From positions 2,307 to 12,799 of the forward strand of contig QHYO01000331.1 in NCBI GenBank assembly GCA_003224135.1: a stretch of 10,493 nucleotides of DNA. Reading direction: 5' to 3'. The translations under genes and the position numbers were made by a program. Origin of the DNA: Acidobacteriota bacterium. Its GTDB lineage: Bacteria; Acidobacteriota; Terriglobia; Acidiferrales; UBA7541. Under the pieces are notes generated by a model, which was not told the origin of the DNA, ran no database searches, and saw only the letters and a program-made list of their open reading frames with translations. This document shows positions 7,466 through 10,493 of the stretch, one piece after another (the stretch's first letter is position 1; each line of letters opens with the position of its first letter).

Positions 7466-7716
7466 CGGATTGGCATGCTTCGGGGCTTGTTCGTGAGCCC
7501 ATCAGTCTCGAAAAATTTGACGGCCCTCCGGGCAGTCTTCAAGCCCCTTTCAGCATCGTTAGCCGCCTAGACTTTTTCGGGGAAGGAGGGATTATACGCG
7601 GTGACGGTCCCGTGGCCCGACTGGATCCGTTCGCACATTCGCGTTCATTTTGCCGCGAGCTGCGTGAATGATCTTCAGGTGAACCTCGGGAAGCTGTTTT
7701 GAGATCAATGCGCTGA

Positions 7717-8481
7717 ATGCCAAACGCTGGCGAGGTTGCTAAGCAGGAGGTCACTCGTCGACTCTTTGCGGGTTTAGTGCTCACGCATTTTTCAATCTCG
7801 CAGGGTGGGAAAAAAGTGGTGTTCGAGACAGAACAGGGCCAGGCTCGATCGGGGATCTGGGTCGGCTGGCTTGACGTCACGCAGGCGCTGCGACAACTTA
7901 CGTTCGGAGGCGAATATCGAGCTTTTTTCGGCAGACCGGGGCAGATCGTGTATCAGGGCACTCAAACTTCGCCGAAGATCATGAATATCAACGAAGACGG
8001 CAGAGGCCAGGTCGCGGTCTCGGATCTTGACATCATGCAGTTGCAAAGCGTTTCGCCTGACGGGCACTGGGCTTTCGTGGGCGTGACGCCCCCGGGTGGG
8101 CACGGAGACAGGAACGTGATCGTTGAAGCTGTGCCGCTTGAGGGCGGTGCACCGATCACGGTATGTGATAACTGCAGCTTCGGGTTCGGCAGCACACGCT
8201 CCTCGGCACCGCTGCTCTCGTGGAGTCCTGACGGAAAATGGGTATACGTATCTTTGCGGTATTTTCCGATCGGCTCATCAAAGACAGCGGTGATATCCAT
8301 CAAGTCCGGGACCGCGCCTCCCAGCTTTGCGAAGGGCTTCGCCAGTGAAGCGGATTTCGAGCGCATTCCCAGCGCGCATTTGATTAATGAGAACGAAGTA
8401 TCCTCGGGCATTTCGCCGAACTACTTCGTCAGTACGCGCCGTTCGGCAAAGGCCAACCTCTTCCGCATCTTTCTTGAGTAA
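7717..8481 (+). CDS. PD40/TolB-like beta-propeller protein, probably the C-terminal remnant of a larger gene
   Basis: A frame of 254 codons. PD40-type blades are visible at FSISQGGKKVVFET (25-38), QSVSPDGHWAFVGV (110-123) and LSWSPDGKWVYVSL (167-180), the xSPDGxxhhhh pattern of TolB/WD40-like propellers. In acidobacteria such propellers commonly form the C-terminal half of exported proteins or of membrane Ser/Thr kinases. Here three or four blades are present, too few to close a six- or seven-blade ring, and there is no signal peptide, kinase domain or transmembrane segment. A TGA sits directly before the ATG (7714-7716), no Shine-Dalgarno is visible, and residues 4-20 already read like propeller sequence. 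The same frame has another TGA at 7669-7671. I infer 5' truncation or decay of a larger gene. It ends in LFRIFLE, a normal propeller closure, so the 3' end looks intact. Confidence 0.65.
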   Translation: MPNAGEVAKQEVTRRLFAGLVLTHFSISQGGKKVVFETEQGQARSGIWVGWLDVTQALRQLTFGGEYRAFFGRPGQIVYQGTQTSPKIMNINEDGRGQVAVSDLDIMQLQSVSPDGHWAFVGVTPPGGHGDRNVIVEAVPLEGGAPITVCDNCSFGFGSTRSSAPLLSWSPDGKWVYVSLRYFPIGSSKTAVISIKSGTAPPSFAKGFASEADFERIPSAHLINENEVSSGISPNYFVSTRRSAKANLFRIFLE

Positions 8482-8959
8482 TAAAAACCTTGGCGATGTG
8501 CGAGGGTCCAGCGTGTCCTAATGTCGGCCGTTCCGAATGCCTCTGCAGTGATTCGGAGCGGATTGGTCGCGATCCGGAAGTTACGTGGGCTTTCAATTTC
8601 CATCTAGGTTTTCCAATTAAGGCTGTCGCTCGGGAAGCTAAATGCCGCCAGATCAGTCGCTTTCAGAATATTATTTCAAGCTTCCCAAGCTGCGTTCGAG
8701 GACCAGCAAGCCTTCAGCCTACAGTGCAGTTCCTGGAGACCAGATTAGCGACCTCTTTCGGGAGCTCGAAGGGTAGGACGCCAACCGAGAGCGGTGTAGC
8801 GCCGACTTCTAAAAACATTCGAGTCGGAGCGGACAAACACAAAAGGGAAGCATAATGTCAATTTTAATTTACAAGGTCGATTTCGACATAAGCAAGCCGG
8901 CAACTGGAGCGGGAACGAAAGATCAATACCGAAGCGACGCGAAGTCGGTGCTCTTGAAC
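8482..8959. other. Region of about 480 bases without a convincing gene
   Basis: No product is recognisable on either strand. A frame at 8490-8855 is open but yields a Ser/Arg/Cys-rich sequence with no domain. A 44-codon frame at 8642-8776 starts at an ATG directly after a TAA and has GGGAAG four bases upstream; it ends in ISDLFRELEG. Another ATG at 8855, behind AAGGGAAG, is in frame with the downstream secreted protein and overlaps the stop of the 8490 frame as TAATG. I see no strong promoter, terminator, tRNA or IS end. It may be decayed sequence or a long leader of the next gene. Confidence 0.4.
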
Positions 8960-10493
8960 ATGAAGAATCGCATACTGGTTTCAATCCTGCTCTTGCTGTG
9001 CCCCTTCACCCTTCGCGCGCAAACCTCCTACGGCCGCATCCAGACTGACCGTATCTCAAACAAGCAGACCATCATCATCACCGGTGCCACGCCTGATGTG
9101 TCCAATGGCAACGTGTTCAAGACGAACAACGGCGCGCCGACGACGATCACGAACTTTCTGAATGGAGTGGACTCGCAGGTAATCACCGTCAACTGCGGCG
9201 AGACCAACACGACCATCCAGAACAACACCAGCATCGTGACCTCGACCGCTGCGGATATTACTTGCACGGTGAATAAGGCCCAGGACTTCACGTACGACGC
9301 GGCACAGGCGAAGTGGGTGCAGAAGTCTGGAGGGAATGCGGGCGGCGGCGGAGCGCCTCCACTTGGAAACAATGGCGACCTTCAGTCAAAGAACGGATCG
9401 TTGTTTCAAGCTTCGAGTATTAATGATAACTCAACGCTACCAGGTGTCGTTATTGTTGGAAGGGGCATGGTGTTTGGTGGCCCTGATCCGTATGTGGACA
9501 TTCGCAATTACGGAGGCTATCTCGTAGGCTCATCTTCCTTCGTCACAACGACAAATGGTTCGGCGACGGTCTCACTCAGTTCAGCCTCTAACTTCCGTAA
9601 CGGCGAGTACGCAACAATTTGGAATGCCGGACCATCCTGTACCCTCTCTACTCCTGGCACCCCTACTGTCACTCCAAGCACTAACCCGGGCGGTGTGTTC
9701 AACACCATAGCCGGACCAACGGGAAGCAACACGAACGGGTACAAAATCGTGGCTGTAAGTACCACGGGTTGTTCCACGGCTGCCAGCCCTGAAGGCACGA
9801 CCAGCACGGCCGCCACTTTGGGCATTCAGGGCGCGGTAATTACAGGTGTCACTGCTTTCGGTGGTACAGCCACCGCCACAACATCTGGACCTCACGGGTT
9901 CGTGGCTGGTGAGATGATCTACGTCCAGAACAATAACTTCTTCTACGGTATTTTCGAGGGTTTCGTACAAGTTTCCTCGATTCCAGACAGCACGCACTTC
10001 ACGTATCCAATCCCCGGCAGCACATCGATGGGTGCGCCTACGACTTCTACGCTCAACGTCGCTCCTAGTTGTGCCGTAACCAATACCGTCCTCACGGGTA
10101 ACACGGCAACTGTCACTTGCGCCAACAGTTTCTTTAATGTCCGACATATCCCCGTAGTTATCGCCGGAACCACGAACGGTGGAGGTGTTTTCAATGGTTC
10201 ATGGGAGACCACCTCGCGCAGCGGAACGCAAATCCAGTTCCATCTTGACCATGCAGATGTGACCACTGCAGTAGATACCGGTAGCGTGACGCTGGCGAAT
10301 GTGTGGGGCTTCAACACGAACCGCATTTCGTGGACAGCCGTTCCGAACGCTTTCAAGTATTTCGTCTATGGGCGAGTCGCAGGCAGTGAAGTACTTCTCG
10401 GTCAGTCGTTGTTTAACTTCTTTGACGACTACGGTTTTCTACTGGAGAGCGGCCAGACGTTCTCTGGGTGGGCACCGACTACTCCACCTGTTG
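8960..10493 (+). CDS. Secreted protein with phage tail-fibre/pectate-lyase-like modules (partial, runs off right edge)
   Basis: A frame without stops to the window end gives 511 residues; the C-terminus is missing. ATG 8960 starts a textbook Sec signal: MKNR, a core of ILVSILLLL and LRA before Gln21. Residues about 22-121 form a beta-rich module with NVFKTNNGAPTTITNFLNG, TTIQNNTSIV and a closing AQAKWVQ. This resembles a module repeated in phage tail fibres and related secreted proteins (strand-Asn-x-hydrophobic, ending DGTQW in relatives). A Gly-rich linker (124-132) leads to GNNGDLQSKNGSLF (137-149). PYVDIRNYGG (177-186) and the GSATVSLSSASNFRNGEYA stretch (200-218) resemble the entry to pectate-lyase-3/GH28-like beta-helices. 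Residues 311-349 (GFVAGEMIYV, IPDSTHFTY) look like a tail-type beta-sandwich, and ISWTAVPNAFKYFVYG (456-471) like a fibronectin-III strand pair. A beta-helix would be expected beyond the edge. No strong ribosome site precedes 8960; the in-frame ATG at 8855 adds 35 residues ahead of the signal. Composition is Thr/Ser/Asn/Gly-rich. Role unknown: adhesion or polysaccharide binding/cleavage at the surface is inferred. Confidence 0.75.
   Translation, partial: MKNRILVSILLLLCPFTLRAQTSYGRIQTDRISNKQTIIITGATPDVSNGNVFKTNNGAPTTITNFLNGVDSQVITVNCGETNTTIQNNTSIVTSTAADITCTVNKAQDFTYDAAQAKWVQKSGGNAGGGGAPPLGNNGDLQSKNGSLFQASSINDNSTLPGVVIVGRGMVFGGPDPYVDIRNYGGYLVGSSSFVTTTNGSATVSLSSASNFRNGEYATIWNAGPSCTLSTPGTPTVTPSTNPGGVFNTIAGPTGSNTNGYKIVAVSTTGCSTAASPEGTTSTAATLGIQGAVITGVTAFGGTATATTSGPHGFVAGEMIYVQNNNFFYGIFEGFVQVSSIPDSTHFTYPIPGSTSMGAPTTSTLNVAPSCAVTNTVLTGNTATVTCANSFFNVRHIPVVIAGTTNGGGVFNGSWETTSRSGTQIQFHLDHADVTTAVDTGSVTLANVWGFNTNRISWTAVPNAFKYFVYGRVAGSEVLLGQSLFNFFDDYGFLLESGQTFSGWAPTTPPV

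Noticed and set aside
7189..7671. Frame running from inside the cupin gene through the gap after it
   Set aside because: Starts out of frame within the cupin gene, and its tail is not recognisable; not a gene in its own right.
8642..8776. 44-codon small gene (MPPDQS... to ...FRELEG)
   Set aside because: Reasonable amino-acid mix and a weak GGGAAG upstream, but chance frames of this size are common and nothing about it is recognisable; kept only as a note in the gene-poor region.
9581..10147. Minus-strand frame opposite the tail-like protein
   Set aside because: Antisense to a frame with signal peptide and recognisable modules; no domain or ribosome site.
1..10493. Mobile element, CRISPR array, toxin-antitoxin pair or defence island
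   Set aside because: No transposase, integrase, direct-repeat array, paired small genes or nuclease/helicase signature seen; the phage-like modules occur in a Sec-exported protein without phage neighbours.

Overview
The window looks like chromosomal DNA of an acidobacterium, probably of the Terriglobia/soil lineage. This rests on gene style, not on any search: an NDH-2 tail followed by a large secreted BNR/sortilin-like protein, an ExeA-like ATPase, a Tat-exported amidase, a PD40 propeller fragment, and a secreted protein built from phage-tail-like modules. There is no rRNA, tRNA, CRISPR array, integrase, transposase or recognisable IS end.

Layout, left to right. Positions 1-107 hold the last 34 codons of a type II NADH dehydrogenase-like flavoprotein. 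After 24 bases comes a secreted 1071-residue BNR/Asp-box beta-propeller protein (132-3347). A 178-base gap follows with a good sigma70-type promoter and an upstream inverted repeat. It drives a cytoplasmic ExeA/GspA-like AAA ATPase (start chosen at 3526, end 5013). Convergent to it, 18 bases away, lies a Tat-exported amidase-signature enzyme on the minus strand (5032-6837). A 164-base divergent region separates it from a small exported cupin (7002-7436).

The right third is less orderly. It has a 254-codon PD40/TolB-like propeller fragment without a credible start (7717-8481), probably the remnant of a larger gene. About 480 bases without a convincing gene follow. Last is a secreted, Ser/Thr/Asn-rich protein (8960 to the right edge) whose frame stays open for 511 codons and runs out of the window. 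It has a clean signal peptide and segments that resemble phage tail-fibre and pectate-lyase-like secreted proteins.

Most products appear to be exported (BNR protein, amidase, cupin, tail-like protein), so the region is biased toward periplasmic or surface functions. I see no shared pathway. The NDH-2/BNR pair may be co-transcribed, and the amidase/cupin pair may share a control region. I did not find a convincing new multi-gene system. The most useful leads are the edge-truncated tail-like protein, the two control regions, and the propeller remnant.
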